Origin: an uncultured Methanoregula sp.
Lineage (GTDB): Archaea > Halobacteriota > Methanomicrobia > Methanomicrobiales > Methanospirillaceae
Assembly: GCF_963662735.1 (NCBI RefSeq)
Contig: NZ_OY759744.1
Location: 1,158,153 to 1,222,152, forward strand
Reading direction: 5' to 3'
DNA: 64,000 nt
The notes under the pieces are model-generated. The model ran no database searches, was not told where the DNA came from, and saw only the letters and a list, made by a program, of their open reading frames with translations. The position numbers were made by a program, and so were the translations under genes. Below are positions 15,796 to 24,631 of the stretch, in pieces (the stretch's first letter is position 1; each line of letters begins with the position of its first letter).

Positions 15796-16584
15796 ATGCA
15801 TAAACGGATGATTTCGCTCGCGTGCCTACTCCTTATTATCGGGAGTCTTTTCCTGGCTACGGCAGTGTGTGCACTTTCCGATACTATCGAAGTTCCTGTC
15901 AGCAATGATACGCTTGACCGGGACAGACCGGAAAATATAGCTGCCCTCAAGACCCATATCGCCTACGTCGGGGGATCCCAGGAAGCCCGGATGAACGGGG
16001 TGATCGCGTATGTCAACAATATCAGCGGAAGTGCAGGAGTCGAGAAACTCCAGGAGATACGGGACGATTACCTTGCCGCGGCGGCTTCAATCCCCGTCAT
16101 GCAGACCGCGGACCAGATAAATGCGCTCAGGGATGATATGTGCGCCCAGTCAAGGCTGTTTGCCGACGAGACAAAGAACCAGCTTGTGATGTTCAAGGGG
16201 ACGCCTGACGGCATGCGGGAGACTGCCGATGCTTCGATGAACGCGTTTGACATCTCGTTCAACAGTATGACCAATCCCCTCTGGCTATCCCGGCAAAACG
16301 CCCGGGTAACCATTTTCAGTCGTGAATCCCAGGAGCGCAACTTCACCCTCACCAGCCTGAGTGAAAAAGGTGTTGACATAACCCAGGCACGGCAGATCTC
16401 TGCCCAGATTGATGCAAAGCGCTCCGACCTGGAAGCAGCGCTGCGGAGCAACCAGGGCGATGCGATAACCCAAATAAATACCGGGCTCAAAAACCTCAAC
16501 CAGCAGTTCCGGAATACTGTTGGCGATTACCGCACAAAACTTGAGATCCAGATGAATGCCGCTGCAATCATAGCGATGAAATAA
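15796..16584 (+). CDS. Secreted helical protein of unknown function
   Basis: A 262-residue protein with a clear signal peptide (MHKRM, hydrophobic core, cleavage near TAVCALS at about residue 27). The mature part is rich in Ala, Gln and Asn with heptad-like helices (QINALRDDM, QISAQIDAKRSDLEAAL, INTGLKNLNQQF), so it is probably a helical bundle or coiled coil outside the membrane. I recognise no catalytic motif. It seems to be a lineage-specific envelope protein. Confidence 0.7.
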   Translation: MHKRMISLACLLLIIGSLFLATAVCALSDTIEVPVSNDTLDRDRPENIAALKTHIAYVGGSQEARMNGVIAYVNNISGSAGVEKLQEIRDDYLAAAASIPVMQTADQINALRDDMCAQSRLFADETKNQLVMFKGTPDGMRETADASMNAFDISFNSMTNPLWLSRQNARVTIFSRESQERNFTLTSLSEKGVDITQARQISAQIDAKRSDLEAALRSNQGDAITQINTGLKNLNQQFRNTVGDYRTKLEIQMNAAAIIAMK

Positions 16585-16653
16585 TCCTCTTTCCTGTTAT
16601 TCCGGTCCCGGAATTTCCGATATCCTCATCTCCCTTCGTACTGACATCTGTAT

Positions 16654-17157
16654 ATGCAGCAGCAGGACGGATGTAAAAATCCGATCACCTTCTTTTCCCT
16701 GGGAACTATCCATTCCCCATTCCACGATATTGCCGGGATGCCGATCCAGCCCAGCGGTGCACGGGGTGTCCGGGGAACCGTGGAAGTTGCCGATCAGTTT
16801 GCTGAAGGACTGAAGGATCTTGAGGGGTTTGCCCGGATAATCCTCATTTATTCATTCCATAAGTGCACCGGTCATGACTTGCACGTGAAACCGTTCCTGG
16901 ACCCGTCACCCAGGGGGATCTTTGCAACCCGGTCCCCCCGGCGCCCGAATGCAATTGGACTCTCGGTTGTCCGTCTTATCTCGATAAACGGTTTGACCCT
17001 TGCTGTGGAAGATGTGGACATTCTCGATGGCACGCCACTTCTCGATATCAAGCCCTATGTGCCTGCGTTCGATGCCTACCCGGAATCCTGCTGCGGGTGG
17101 CTCGAAACGGTGGCACACAATGCCGGTTCAGTCCGGTCGGATGGACGGTTCCGGTGA
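16654..17157 (+). CDS. trmO: tRNA (t6A37) N6-methyltransferase TrmO
   Basis: UPF0066/YaeB-like beta-barrel methyltransferase that adds a methyl group to t6A37 using SAM. The blocks GTIHSPF, GVRGTVEV, LEGFARIILIYSFH, and the family signature RGIFATRSPRRPNAIGLSVV are present, followed by DVDILDGTPLLDIKPYVP. The length of 167 residues is normal. It works on the same tRNA position as MtaB (40412-41734), which adds the methylthio group to t6A. Confidence 0.92.
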   Translation: MQQQDGCKNPITFFSLGTIHSPFHDIAGMPIQPSGARGVRGTVEVADQFAEGLKDLEGFARIILIYSFHKCTGHDLHVKPFLDPSPRGIFATRSPRRPNAIGLSVVRLISINGLTLAVEDVDILDGTPLLDIKPYVPAFDAYPESCCGWLETVAHNAGSVRSDGRFR

Positions 17158-17237
17158 ATGCCGGCTGATACAAACAAAAAAGGGCGATTCCAGGAGCAAT
17201 CCTTTATTGGCACCTGTGGATGACGTTATGATATACC

Positions 17238-17726
17238 ATGAGTTCAACACCCCCTCTTCACGGGATCACCGGCATCCTGCGCCCGTTCAAGGAATATCTC
17301 CAGTCCCTTGGGTTGTCCCCGGGCGACCAGGTCGTGTATTACGGCTGCGTAGGGACCTGCACGCCATTTGTGGAACTTCTGGCAATTGCTGTCCGGGGCC
17401 TGCACCTTGAACAGGTCTACGTCCCGCTGCTCGATGAGGAGAAGGCAAAGAAACTGCACGAGGTTCCTGATGCCGGCATGCAGGTAAGCAGTGAACCGGC
17501 CGTGCTGAACCCCCGTGTGCTTGTCATTATGGGCGGGCTTGCGATGCCATACATGCCGGTTACCAAAGAGCAGGTACGCGATCTTGCCCTCCGTCATGGC
17601 GATGCGAAGCTGGCCGGCGTCTGCTTCCAGAATATGTTCGAGAAAGCCGGCTGGCTGGACACGGTGGAATTCGATCTGATGATCAATGCCATGATCGAAC
17701 CGATCACCGTGACACGAAAAGAGTGA
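17238..17726 (+). CDS. Conserved methanogen protein, DUF2124-like
   Basis: A 162-residue soluble protein conserved in methanogens. It shows a Rossmann-like alternation (DQVVYYGCVGTCTPFVELL, LVIMGGLAMPYMP, LAGVCFQNMFEKAGWL) with several cysteines (GCVGTC, GVCF). I place it tentatively with DUF2124 from overall pattern and size. No catalytic residues can be named. It starts about 80 bases after trmO and may share its transcript. Confidence 0.65.
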   Translation: MSSTPPLHGITGILRPFKEYLQSLGLSPGDQVVYYGCVGTCTPFVELLAIAVRGLHLEQVYVPLLDEEKAKKLHEVPDAGMQVSSEPAVLNPRVLVIMGGLAMPYMPVTKEQVRDLALRHGDAKLAGVCFQNMFEKAGWLDTVEFDLMINAMIEPITVTRKE

Positions 17727-18476
17727 AGCGACCCGGGTGGAACCGGAACGCAGGAATTACGCCCTCCCCGTTTTTTTAATTCTGCCCTTATTCATGGCAC
17801 ATTTTTAGAAGGATTTTCCCCGGCTTGTACAAATTTTTCACTTCTGTTCCGTCTTCCCTCTCTTCGGGAGATCGGTCGCTCCCTTAGTACAAGACTTTTC
17901 ATTACCCTCTTTCTCTGCGGATTGGGCTGTTGCCGGCAATTCACGACACGGGTTCCGATGATCACCGGGTGTTCCCGATTCCCTTTTGCCCCATTGCATC
18001 TCGGTATCATACCTTGTTTCCATAAACCTACCGGGAGTTTATTGAGCATTTTTGAGGATCAATGGCGCTCTTTCGCACATCGTATTGTAGTGTGCAGACT
18101 ATGGGATAGATACCAGGCACTTTCTTTCCCGCATTTTCCCTGTGAAAAGCCCTTTGAAAAGGCGTTTTGGTACCAATGGGGACTCATCCGTTATCCGGAA
18201 CACGCCGTAAACGCCTGTGGTGTTATTCATTGAGTCCGGATGATACCTGACGGCTGGGTTTCCCCTGCAATAAACCGGGACTGTCACCCGTTGTCGGGCT
18301 CAGGAAACGATGAGGAGAGATTCTGTGATATTCGCGATTCCGATTGTCAGGCAGCCTTTGCGGACGCTTTTACCCATGAAGACGGGCTGTTGACGTGAAT
18401 AATGGCGTTTCTTACCTGGAAAAAAGCGCTTAGTATCCACTATACTGCTTAAATCCGCCCCAGGGGCCAGAATGAG
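17727..18476. other. Gene-free 750-base interval
   Basis: Between the DUF2124-like gene and frhB I find no frame with family resemblance, no tRNA and no clear repeat. Short frames on both strands lack ribosome-binding sites and homology. It may hold an unrecognised small RNA or decayed sequence. Confidence 0.4.
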
Positions 18477-18484
18477 AAAAAAAA
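18477..18484 (-). terminator. Oligo-T terminator of the frh operon
   Basis: Eight T residues on the minus strand begin one base after the frhB stop codon. Such tracts end transcription in methanogens, so this probably marks the 3' end of the frhADGB transcript. Confidence 0.6.
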
Positions 18485-18485
18485 T

Positions 18486-19412
18486 TTAGAGGTATGGGTT
18501 GCGGAGAGCCTTGCCCACACCGAACGTTGCACGTGCTGCAAGCGTTGCCTTGTTCTTCGTGATCTTCTCGTTTGCGAGCTTGGACACGAGTTCAAGACCT
18601 GGCTTGACCTTCTCGATGGGCTGGGTCTCAAAGACGCCTGCTGCCATTGCCTTGGCCCAGACCGAGTCACCGATCTTGGACCTGACCATGACGGTGCTCC
18701 ATCCGTCGGGGCTGCCGACTGAGCCGGTGGAGATGTCACCGAGGTTTGCTACGTAGTCAAGGCAGACGTGGCAGCCGGGCTGCTCGTACTTGTGGGTCAC
18801 CTTGAGCGGAAGCTGGACGACCTGTCCGCGCTTGCCGTATACCCAGAACTTGCCCTTGCCAATCTCCATCTTCTTGACGGATTCGAGCTTCATGGCTGCG
18901 TGGTCTTCCACGAGCTGCAGGATGCTCTGGTAGGGGAAGTTCTCCATGCAGAAGATACCTACTGCAAGGGCAATGCTTGCTCCAACGTCGCGCATCCCGA
19001 AGGGGTACAGCTGGGCTTTCCGGACTGCCTGCATCTGGCAGGGGGTGCCGACGATACCGATCTTGTCCAGACCGAAGCTGCGGGTTGCCTCCTTGAGGAG
19101 TGCAATGTTCGGGCTGATGTTGTACTTGGTACCGGCTGCTGCGAGCAGCTCAGCCTTGGTGTTGACGATCGCCGGGATAGGTCTCCAGGGTTCGATCATG
19201 TCGAAGTTGGAGCTGTCCTGAATGCACTTTGACGGGTGCTTGGCTGCAAATTCCTTGGTTGCTGCAACGATTGCACCGTCAATGATACCCTCTTCGAGGG
19301 CATATGCAAACAGCGAGGTAACGATACCGCCATCCTGGGCGTGCTTGAGAAGCTCCTTGTCGGTGCTTCGGGCTGAGATGCATGATTTGTAATTTCCGAG
19401 TTCTGCTCCCAT
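18486..19412 (-). CDS. frhB: Coenzyme F420-reducing hydrogenase subunit beta
   Basis: FAD and [4Fe-4S] subunit that passes electrons from the hydrogenase core to F420. Recognised blocks are SARSTDKELLKHAQDGGIVTS, AAAGTKYN, GTPCQM, GIFCMENFPY, KGKFWVYGKRG, GCHVCLDYVA and the near-invariant STGSVGSPDGWSTV. The ATG at 19412 (308 residues) has an AAGGTGA ribosome-binding site just upstream; a GTG at 19427 overlapping the frhG stop is less likely. It is the last gene of frhA-frhD-frhG-frhB. Confidence 0.95.
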   Translation of the reverse strand: MGAELGNYKSCISARSTDKELLKHAQDGGIVTSLFAYALEEGIIDGAIVAATKEFAAKHPSKCIQDSSNFDMIEPWRPIPAIVNTKAELLAAAGTKYNISPNIALLKEATRSFGLDKIGIVGTPCQMQAVRKAQLYPFGMRDVGASIALAVGIFCMENFPYQSILQLVEDHAAMKLESVKKMEIGKGKFWVYGKRGQVVQLPLKVTHKYEQPGCHVCLDYVANLGDISTGSVGSPDGWSTVMVRSKIGDSVWAKAMAAGVFETQPIEKVKPGLELVSKLANEKITKNKATLAARATFGVGKALRNPYL

Positions 19413-19423
19413 TTCAATCACCT

Positions 19424-20302
19424 TCACTGGAGTGCCGCCATTATGGCCTCGTTGATCGCCTCGTACTGGCTGATGACATCAGTGTTGAAGAACCCTCTCG
19501 GGCACTGCGCATAGCATGCGCCACACTTGATGCACAGGTCGCGCTCTCCCTGGGGCTTGCCATATTCCATGGTGATGGCATTGACCGGGCAGGCTGCGGC
19601 ACAGCTGCCGCATCCCATACAGAGACTCTGGTTGATGACGTTGGTCATCAGTTCGCAGAAGCATGCGCTGGTGGACTCGGTCATCTTCATGAGCGGGGTC
19701 AGGAATGCAGTTGCAAGGTCCTTCTGTTCCTTGGTTCCCTTGAGGAGCAGGTATGCCATGACGGCAACGTTCCTGATCAGCTGGGGGGTCGGTGCGCATC
19801 CGGGGATGTACACGTCGACCTTGATCAGGTCGCCGATAGGCAGGTATGCCTCGTGTGCCGGCTGGTTCTGCTGACCGCCACGGGAGAACCGGGTGATGTT
19901 GCCGTAGCAGGCGCAGCCGCCGAGGGCGACCACGATTGCTGACTTCTCACGGGTTTCCTTAAGTTCTTCAACTGCGAGTTTGTCGTTAATACAACATGAA
20001 CCCTCGACGAATGAGACATCGACTTTCTGGACGTGCCTTGCGTCTGCAAGTGTTGGCATGTACTTCAGGTCGACGTACTTGTCGAGGAGCGTTAACAATC
20101 CGGCGTAGTTGTCTGCTAATGCCACAGTACAACCGGTGCACCCACTGAGGTGGGTGTAGCCTAATGTAATCTTGTCTGCCACAGGCTTAACCTCCTTTTT
20201 TGTTTCTACAGGCTTTTGTGCTACATCAGCGGGTTTCGATGCCACCGGTTTAGGCGGTTCCGCGCTGGTGTTTTTCTTGAAGACACTTGATAGTAGTCCC
20301 AT
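19424..20302 (-). CDS. frhG: Coenzyme F420-reducing hydrogenase subunit gamma
   Basis: Small electron-transfer subunit with three [4Fe-4S] clusters. The proximal-cluster region has SGCTGC, then EGSCC, GGCACYG and GCAPTP; two ferredoxin-type motifs (CMGCGSCAAACP, CIKCGACYAQCP) close the protein. The ATG at 20302 gives 292 residues, with a Lys/Pro/Ala-rich N-terminal extension of about 40 residues overlapping frhD. A GTG at 20182, preceded by a perfect GGAGG at 20191-20195, would give a conventional 252-residue protein. Which start is used is open. Confidence 0.93.
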   Translation of the reverse strand: MGLLSSVFKKNTSAEPPKPVASKPADVAQKPVETKKEVKPVADKITLGYTHLSGCTGCTVALADNYAGLLTLLDKYVDLKYMPTLADARHVQKVDVSFVEGSCCINDKLAVEELKETREKSAIVVALGGCACYGNITRFSRGGQQNQPAHEAYLPIGDLIKVDVYIPGCAPTPQLIRNVAVMAYLLLKGTKEQKDLATAFLTPLMKMTESTSACFCELMTNVINQSLCMGCGSCAAACPVNAITMEYGKPQGERDLCIKCGACYAQCPRGFFNTDVISQYEAINEAIMAALQ

Positions 20303-20762
20303 AATCCACTCCAATAACTTCCAGTATTACCTGAATTGTCTTCGGTATGGCTTTCTCGAGTTCATCGGAAAGCCCGAGTTCGAACTCAGGAGCAGTAACC
20401 CTTGCAGGCTGGACTCCGATGATCGTAACTTCGATCTGATCCTTGATTCGCTGGAGCGGTTCGGTCAGATCCCACGAATGGGCGTCTTTATAGGCCCCCG
20501 GTGGTAGATCCTCCGGCCTGAGTTTTGTAATCTGCCCAGGTTCCGCGCCAAAGTCAGCAATATCGACAATGATGAGTTTCTTCGTCACTTCCGGGTCGAG
20601 CAGGGTAAAAATAAAGTGCGGGCCGCCAAGGCCTGCATCGATTATCGTCACATTGTCGGGAAGCGAGAGTTTTTCCATCTCCTCGATTACTGCTGGTCCA
20701 AAGCCGTCATCGGCAAACAGGGGGTTTCCACACCCTGCTATTACGATCTCTGAATACAGCAT
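20250..20762 (-). CDS. frhD: Hydrogenase maturation protease FrhD
   Basis: Endopeptidase of the HycI/HyaD type that trims the C-terminus of the large subunit FrhA after nickel insertion. The N-terminus VIAGCGNPLFADDGFGPAV contains the family G-N-x-L-x-x-D-D-G-x-G, whose Asp/Glu bind nickel, and DAGLGGPH follows. It has 170 residues. It lies ten bases after frhA and overlaps the longer form of frhG by about 50 bases. Confidence 0.93.
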   Translation of the reverse strand: MLYSEIVIAGCGNPLFADDGFGPAVIEEMEKLSLPDNVTIIDAGLGGPHFIFTLLDPEVTKKLIIVDIADFGAEPGQITKLRPEDLPPGAYKDAHSWDLTEPLQRIKDQIEVTIIGVQPARVTAPEFELGLSDELEKAIPKTIQVILEVIGVDYGTTIKCLQEKHQRGTA

Positions 20763-20772
20763 CGCAGGTTAC

Positions 20773-22140
20773 TCACTGGATGAGCTTCTGAGCCACTACC
20801 TTGTTTTCCTCATCCACGACGATCATGTGGGTTGCACATGATACACAGGGGTCGTACCCGCGCATGATGACTTCTGCGAGCTGCCAGGGTGCACCGGTGA
20901 GTGCAGCGCTGCAGGTTGCAAAGTTCCAGGTAGTTGGAACGAGCATGGAGAAGTACTGGACCTTCCAGTCCTTGACACGTGCGATGTGGACATCAGTTCC
21001 ACGGGGGGCTTCGTTGGATGCCCATCCGAGGGTTCCGTCACCGTCAGGGATGTAGTCTGCAACGACTTTGCCCTCAGTGTTGAGCTCGTCAAGGCAATCG
21101 ATCATCTCGTAGAAGCAGTCCGTGTATTCCATCTCACGGGCAATGTTCTGGCCGACGGTACCCTTCTCGTCATATCCCTTGTAGACGGCGAGACGTGCAC
21201 GGGGACCGACTTCAACGGGCTGGCCGTCGTACATCGGGATACCGGTGCAGGCTTCCATCTGCGGGTTGACCTTGGTTCCCATCTTGGTGGTTCCGCCAAT
21301 CGGGTAGCGGGGCTCTTCGAGTGAAACTTCCATCTCACCCATGTACCAGTCCCATGGCCTGACTTCCTTGAACCTGCGGATGTCCCAGCTGGGGCATTCC
21401 TCAAGGCTTGAGGATCCATAGAACGCGTGGGTTGCAAGGTAGCCCTGGTTGTGGTAACCGAGGGTCTTGGGCAGTGCGACCTTCATGCCGCCGACGTCCA
21501 CATGCTCGCGTGCCTGGTAATTCCGGAGGACCGCGATCATGAAGTCCATCTGTGCCTTGGCAAGGACAAGCCCTTCCTTGGCGAGGTCGTACATCTTGGT
21601 CTTTGCCAGTGGGGAGACATTGCGGTACATACCGCCGATACGGGTGTTCCTCGGGTGGATACAGTCGCCGCCGGATATCTGGCCGATGGTCTGGCTGATC
21701 TCACGGAGCCTCTGGATGCGCTTTGCAACGGTGCGCACCGGCTCTTCTGCCGTGAACGGGTTGATCTTGGTCTCGGTACCTGGTAAGTACAGGTCGGGCA
21801 GGATCAGGATATCGTGCAGTGCAATGCTGTGACACCGGTTGGCCAGCTGAAGGATGTGACGGAGCATAAGTGCATCCCGGGGGATCTCGCACTTGATGGA
21901 TGCTTCCATCGCTTCGGTTGCAGCAAGGTTGTGGGCAATCGGACAGATACCACAGACACGTGATGCGATCTTGGGAACCTGCTCGGGCGTCTTTCCGACG
22001 GCAAGCTTCTCGACACCCCTGACCGGGGTAATGGAACACCAGTTACCCGTCTCGATGATACCCTGGTCGTTGACCTTGAGCACCATCTTGGAGTGACCCT
22101 CATGTCTTGTGGTTGGGGAAATCTCTACAACTTTCGACAA
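20773..22140 (-). CDS. frhA: Coenzyme F420-reducing hydrogenase subunit alpha
   Basis: Large [NiFe] catalytic subunit that oxidises H2 to reduce F420 in methanogenesis. The nickel ligands are in RVCGICPIAH (C63, C66) and DPCVSCATH (C432, C435). The tail after the histidine (about 17 residues, MIVVDEENK...) is the expected peptide removed by FrhD. No selenocysteine codon replaces a ligand. At 455 residues it has a normal FrhA length. It heads the operon. Confidence 0.97.
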   Translation of the reverse strand: MSKVVEISPTTRHEGHSKMVLKVNDQGIIETGNWCSITPVRGVEKLAVGKTPEQVPKIASRVCGICPIAHNLAATEAMEASIKCEIPRDALMLRHILQLANRCHSIALHDILILPDLYLPGTETKINPFTAEEPVRTVAKRIQRLREISQTIGQISGGDCIHPRNTRIGGMYRNVSPLAKTKMYDLAKEGLVLAKAQMDFMIAVLRNYQAREHVDVGGMKVALPKTLGYHNQGYLATHAFYGSSSLEECPSWDIRRFKEVRPWDWYMGEMEVSLEEPRYPIGGTTKMGTKVNPQMEACTGIPMYDGQPVEVGPRARLAVYKGYDEKGTVGQNIAREMEYTDCFYEMIDCLDELNTEGKVVADYIPDGDGTLGWASNEAPRGTDVHIARVKDWKVQYFSMLVPTTWNFATCSAALTGAPWQLAEVIMRGYDPCVSCATHMIVVDEENKVVAQKLIQ

Positions 22141-22205
22141 TATTATCGCCTCATTTTATGTTGAGTTGTTCGAACTACAGTACAAAATTACTCTATACAT
22201 CTCTC

Positions 22206-22275
22206 ATCTCTAGAGATAATTGAGCGTACAAAGTACGTTCATCTCTATCTTGTACCAACCATTTTATAACCTTTA
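22206..22275 (-). promoter_or_regulatory. frhA promoter region with palindromes
   Basis: On the minus strand AGGTTATAAAATGG (22260-22274) is a strong TATA box, putting transcription start near 22238 and giving a leader of about 95 bases. Two inverted repeats lie around the start: CGTACAAAGTACG (22225-22237) and the perfect 12-base ATCTCTAGAGAT (22206-22217); TCATCTCTA also occurs twice. These are good operator candidates for H2- or F420-responsive control. Little else is seen in 22141-22439. Confidence 0.5.
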
Positions 22276-22439
22276 TGACTTAATCGGATGTCAAAAAAGG
22301 GCTCATATTCTCTTTTATTTCGATAACCTGTCCTGAAATGCCGCATTTGGTGGAATGATGCACAAATCGGCGGAAGATGGTAAAAAAAGAATTATATTTT
22401 TATCCGGATTCGTTTTATTGGAAAATCCGGACACGCAAG

Positions 22440-23306
22440 TCAGTCGTTGGCCTGCTTATCGCCGTTCAATTCATCGACCAATTCAGCAATGGTGGCCCGG
22501 CGCTCGGCATATGCATCGTGCTGGTGGATGCTCTCCTCGTTGGTCTGCTTGATCGTGACCACTGAATCCCCGGACAAATAGTCAAATTCTGCAAGAACTT
22601 TTTTTGCCATTTCGCGAACGCAGTCTTCCACAAATCGTGGATTTTTATGCGCGGTGAGAACTACCTGGCCCTCATCTCCCCGCTTCAAAAGCTCGTAAAT
22701 GCCGCTGCTCATCGAGTCCTTGAGAATACCGATGATCTCTTCGAGATCGACATGCTGGTCGTCATCAGTTTCTATACAGAGGAATCCACGGCCGCGCTGG
22801 TTGTGGGTTGCCATCGGGACTTCGTTGAAGAAGGCGTCAATAGCTCCCTTTTCAACATTGAGGCCCTGCAGGACCCGCATGGCCCGTTCTTTCATGATAT
22901 TCTGGGCGCACGGGCATGCCGTCATCCCGGTAACTTCGGCCCCGATACTTTTGCGCACGATCGGTTCGCGGAATGTACGCCTGGCAACTGCCCGGGCATG
23001 CACTTTTACTACTTCGTGGCAGACCGTATGGCTGACCGGTGTCTCACGCTTGACCATGAACTCGCTGCGCATGAACACTTCTGTCCGGTCGGCGTACTCA
23101 TGGCGATCCAGGAGTTTTCGCGCAACAACGCTGCAAAGCTTCTCGATCTGGTTGACATCACCGTCAATAGCCTGCTGGAGGACTTCATCGATCACTTCGA
23201 AGTTGCGGGAAAGATTTGCACCTTTGAGACTTCCGGGAAGATCTACATATACATCAAAATTGGAGATGAAAATTACCGGCCGTTTCTCGTGACGGTGAAC
23301 CTCCAC
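22440..23306 (-). CDS. mptA: GTP cyclohydrolase MptA
   Basis: Fe(II)-dependent GTP cyclohydrolase that forms 7,8-dihydroneopterin 2',3'-cyclic phosphate, the first step to the pterin of tetrahydromethanopterin. Family blocks include FDVYVDLPGSLKGANLSRNFE, EVTGMTACPCAQ (metal cysteine) and HNQRGRGFL. The coordinates mark the frame from GTG at 23306, but conserved MptA sequence clearly continues upstream in frame to at least 23387 without any ATG, GTG or TTG. The true start is therefore unresolved. Confidence 0.92.
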   Translation of the reverse strand: MEVHRHEKRPVIFISNFDVYVDLPGSLKGANLSRNFEVIDEVLQQAIDGDVNQIEKLCSVVARKLLDRHEYADRTEVFMRSEFMVKRETPVSHTVCHEVVKVHARAVARRTFREPIVRKSIGAEVTGMTACPCAQNIMKERAMRVLQGLNVEKGAIDAFFNEVPMATHNQRGRGFLCIETDDDQHVDLEEIIGILKDSMSSGIYELLKRGDEGQVVLTAHKNPRFVEDCVREMAKKVLAEFDYLSGDSVVTIKQTNEESIHQHDAYAERRATIAELVDELNGDKQAND

Positions 23307-23435
23307 GAGTTTTTTTACATTTTTTACACCGACCCGGGTGAGATTTATCCGGACATCAGGAGATGTCGCCTGGACGTCAGGAAGTTCTTTACTGAATGAT
23401 TTATCCGGGGCCTGTTCAACTTTTATGGTTTTAAT
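23307..23435 (-). other. In-frame upstream part of mptA, start codon unclear
   Basis: Translating upstream of 23306 in the mptA frame gives ELPDVQATSPDV and INLTRVGVKNVKKLVEV, which match the N-terminus expected for MptA. The frame stays open from the TGA at 23439-23441, but contains only near-cognate starts such as ATT (23433-23435) or ATA. A TATA-like AAATATTATATG on the minus strand near 23487 puts the transcript start upstream of this part. Confidence 0.7.
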
Positions 23436-23459
23436 AGGTCATCGCATCCAGCTTGGTTC

Positions 23460-23527
23460 TACGTGTGCTCTTTAGTTTTTTCATATAATATTTATGTGCT
23501 TTGTTGCTGATATCAAAGGGATCTACT
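23460..23527. promoter_or_regulatory. Shared mptA/ilvC divergent promoter region
   Basis: The AT-rich stretch TTTTTTCATATAATATTTATG (roughly 23475-23496) holds TATA-like boxes readable on both strands, between mptA (minus) and ilvC (plus). For ilvC it lies about 35-45 bases upstream of the ATG at 23528. Confidence 0.5.
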
Positions 23528-24517
23528 ATGTTAAAGAAATATTATGAGGCAGATGCAGATCTCGGCGTGCTGAAAGGCAAGAAGATCGCCGTGATCGGCT
23601 ATGGGTCACAGGGCAGGGGCCAGTCGCTGAACTTACGGGACAGCGGGCTCGATGTCGTGATCGGTCTGCGCCCCGGCAAGAGCTGGGACGCGGCAGCCAA
23701 AGATGGTATGAAAGTGATGAAGGTCGGCGATGCAGTCAAGGGTGCCGACATCATCCAGATCCTTCTGCCCGATGAGCACCAGGGCGCGGTATACAAGAAC
23801 GAGATCCTCCCCCACCTCACCGGGAACAAGTGCCTCATGTTCTCCCATGGATTCAACATCCACTTCGGGCAGATTGTTCCCCCGGAAAACGTGGATGTTA
23901 TCATGGTGGCCCCCAAGGGCCCCGGGTTCATGGTCCGCAGGCAGTACGAGGAAGGCAAGGGTGTTCCGGCTCTCATCGCCATTCACCAGGATGCCACGGG
24001 CAATGCCCACAAGGTCGCACTTGCGTATGCAAAAGGTATCGGTGCCACCCGGGCTGTCGTTCTTGAAACCTCGTTCCGTGAGGAGACCGAGACAGATCTG
24101 TTTGGCGAGCAGGCAGTTCTCTGCGGAGGTTGTACTTCGCTCGTAAAGGCCGGGTTCGAAACCCTTGTCGATGCCGGCTACGAGCCCGAGATGGCGTATC
24201 TCGAAGTACTCCACGAACTCAAGCTGATTGTCGATCTCATTTACGAGGGCGGTCTCACGAATATGCGCAAGTATATCAGCAACACTGCCCAGTACGGCGA
24301 CCTTACCCGAGGTCCCCGTGTTATCGGCCCCGAGGCATACGAGGCAATGCAGGAAATCCTTGAAGAGATCCAGAGTGGCAAGTTTGCCCGCGAATGGATG
24401 CTTGAGAACATGGTGAACCGCCCGGTCTTTACAGCACTCACCAATGCCGATGAAGAGCACCTTATCGAAGAGGTAGGCAAAGAAGTGCGGGGTATGATGC
24501 CCCAGTTCAGGAGATAA
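23528..24517 (+). CDS. ilvC: Ketol-acid reductoisomerase
   Basis: Class-I (short) enzyme of valine/isoleucine synthesis that isomerises and reduces acetolactate or acetohydroxybutyrate with NAD(P)H and Mg. It begins [12 protein letters not shown], then the Rossmann [17 protein letters not shown] near residues 24-40, MVAPKGPG and the metal-site [14 protein letters not shown] and [13 protein letters not shown]. At 329 residues it is full length. An upstream frame to 23501 is excluded because the ATG at 23528 matches the family start. Confidence 0.97.
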   Translation: MLKKYYEADADLGVLKGKKIAVIGYGSQGRGQSLNLRDSGLDVVIGLRPGKSWDAAAKDGMKVMKVGDAVKGADIIQILLPDEHQGAVYKNEILPHLTGNKCLMFSHGFNIHFGQIVPPENVDVIMVAPKGPGFMVRRQYEEGKGVPALIAIHQDATGNAHKVALAYAKGIGATRAVVLETSFREETETDLFGEQAVLCGGCTSLVKAGFETLVDAGYEPEMAYLEVLHELKLIVDLIYEGGLTNMRKYISNTAQYGDLTRGPRVIGPEAYEAMQEILEEIQSGKFAREWMLENMVNRPVFTALTNADEEHLIEEVGKEVRGMMPQFRR

Positions 24518-24631
24518 TACATCAATCCCAATCCTTTTTTGCACCTCCCGGAAAACGAAGAATGATTTCCGGAACAAAGAAACGTCCAGCTCTGCTACTA
24601 TTTTTTATCTGGACCCCCCAAGTATATCCTG
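24518..24631 (+). terminator. T-tract after ilvC
   Basis: CCTTTTTTGC lies about 15 bases after the ilvC stop (near 24532-24541), the only feature I see in this spacer besides a second T-rich stretch near 24600 ahead of the flavodoxin gene. Confidence 0.4.

Noticed and set aside
17922-18233. Possible 103-residue gene in the empty interval before frhB.
   Set aside because: No SD site, no homology, Cys/His/Phe-rich random composition.
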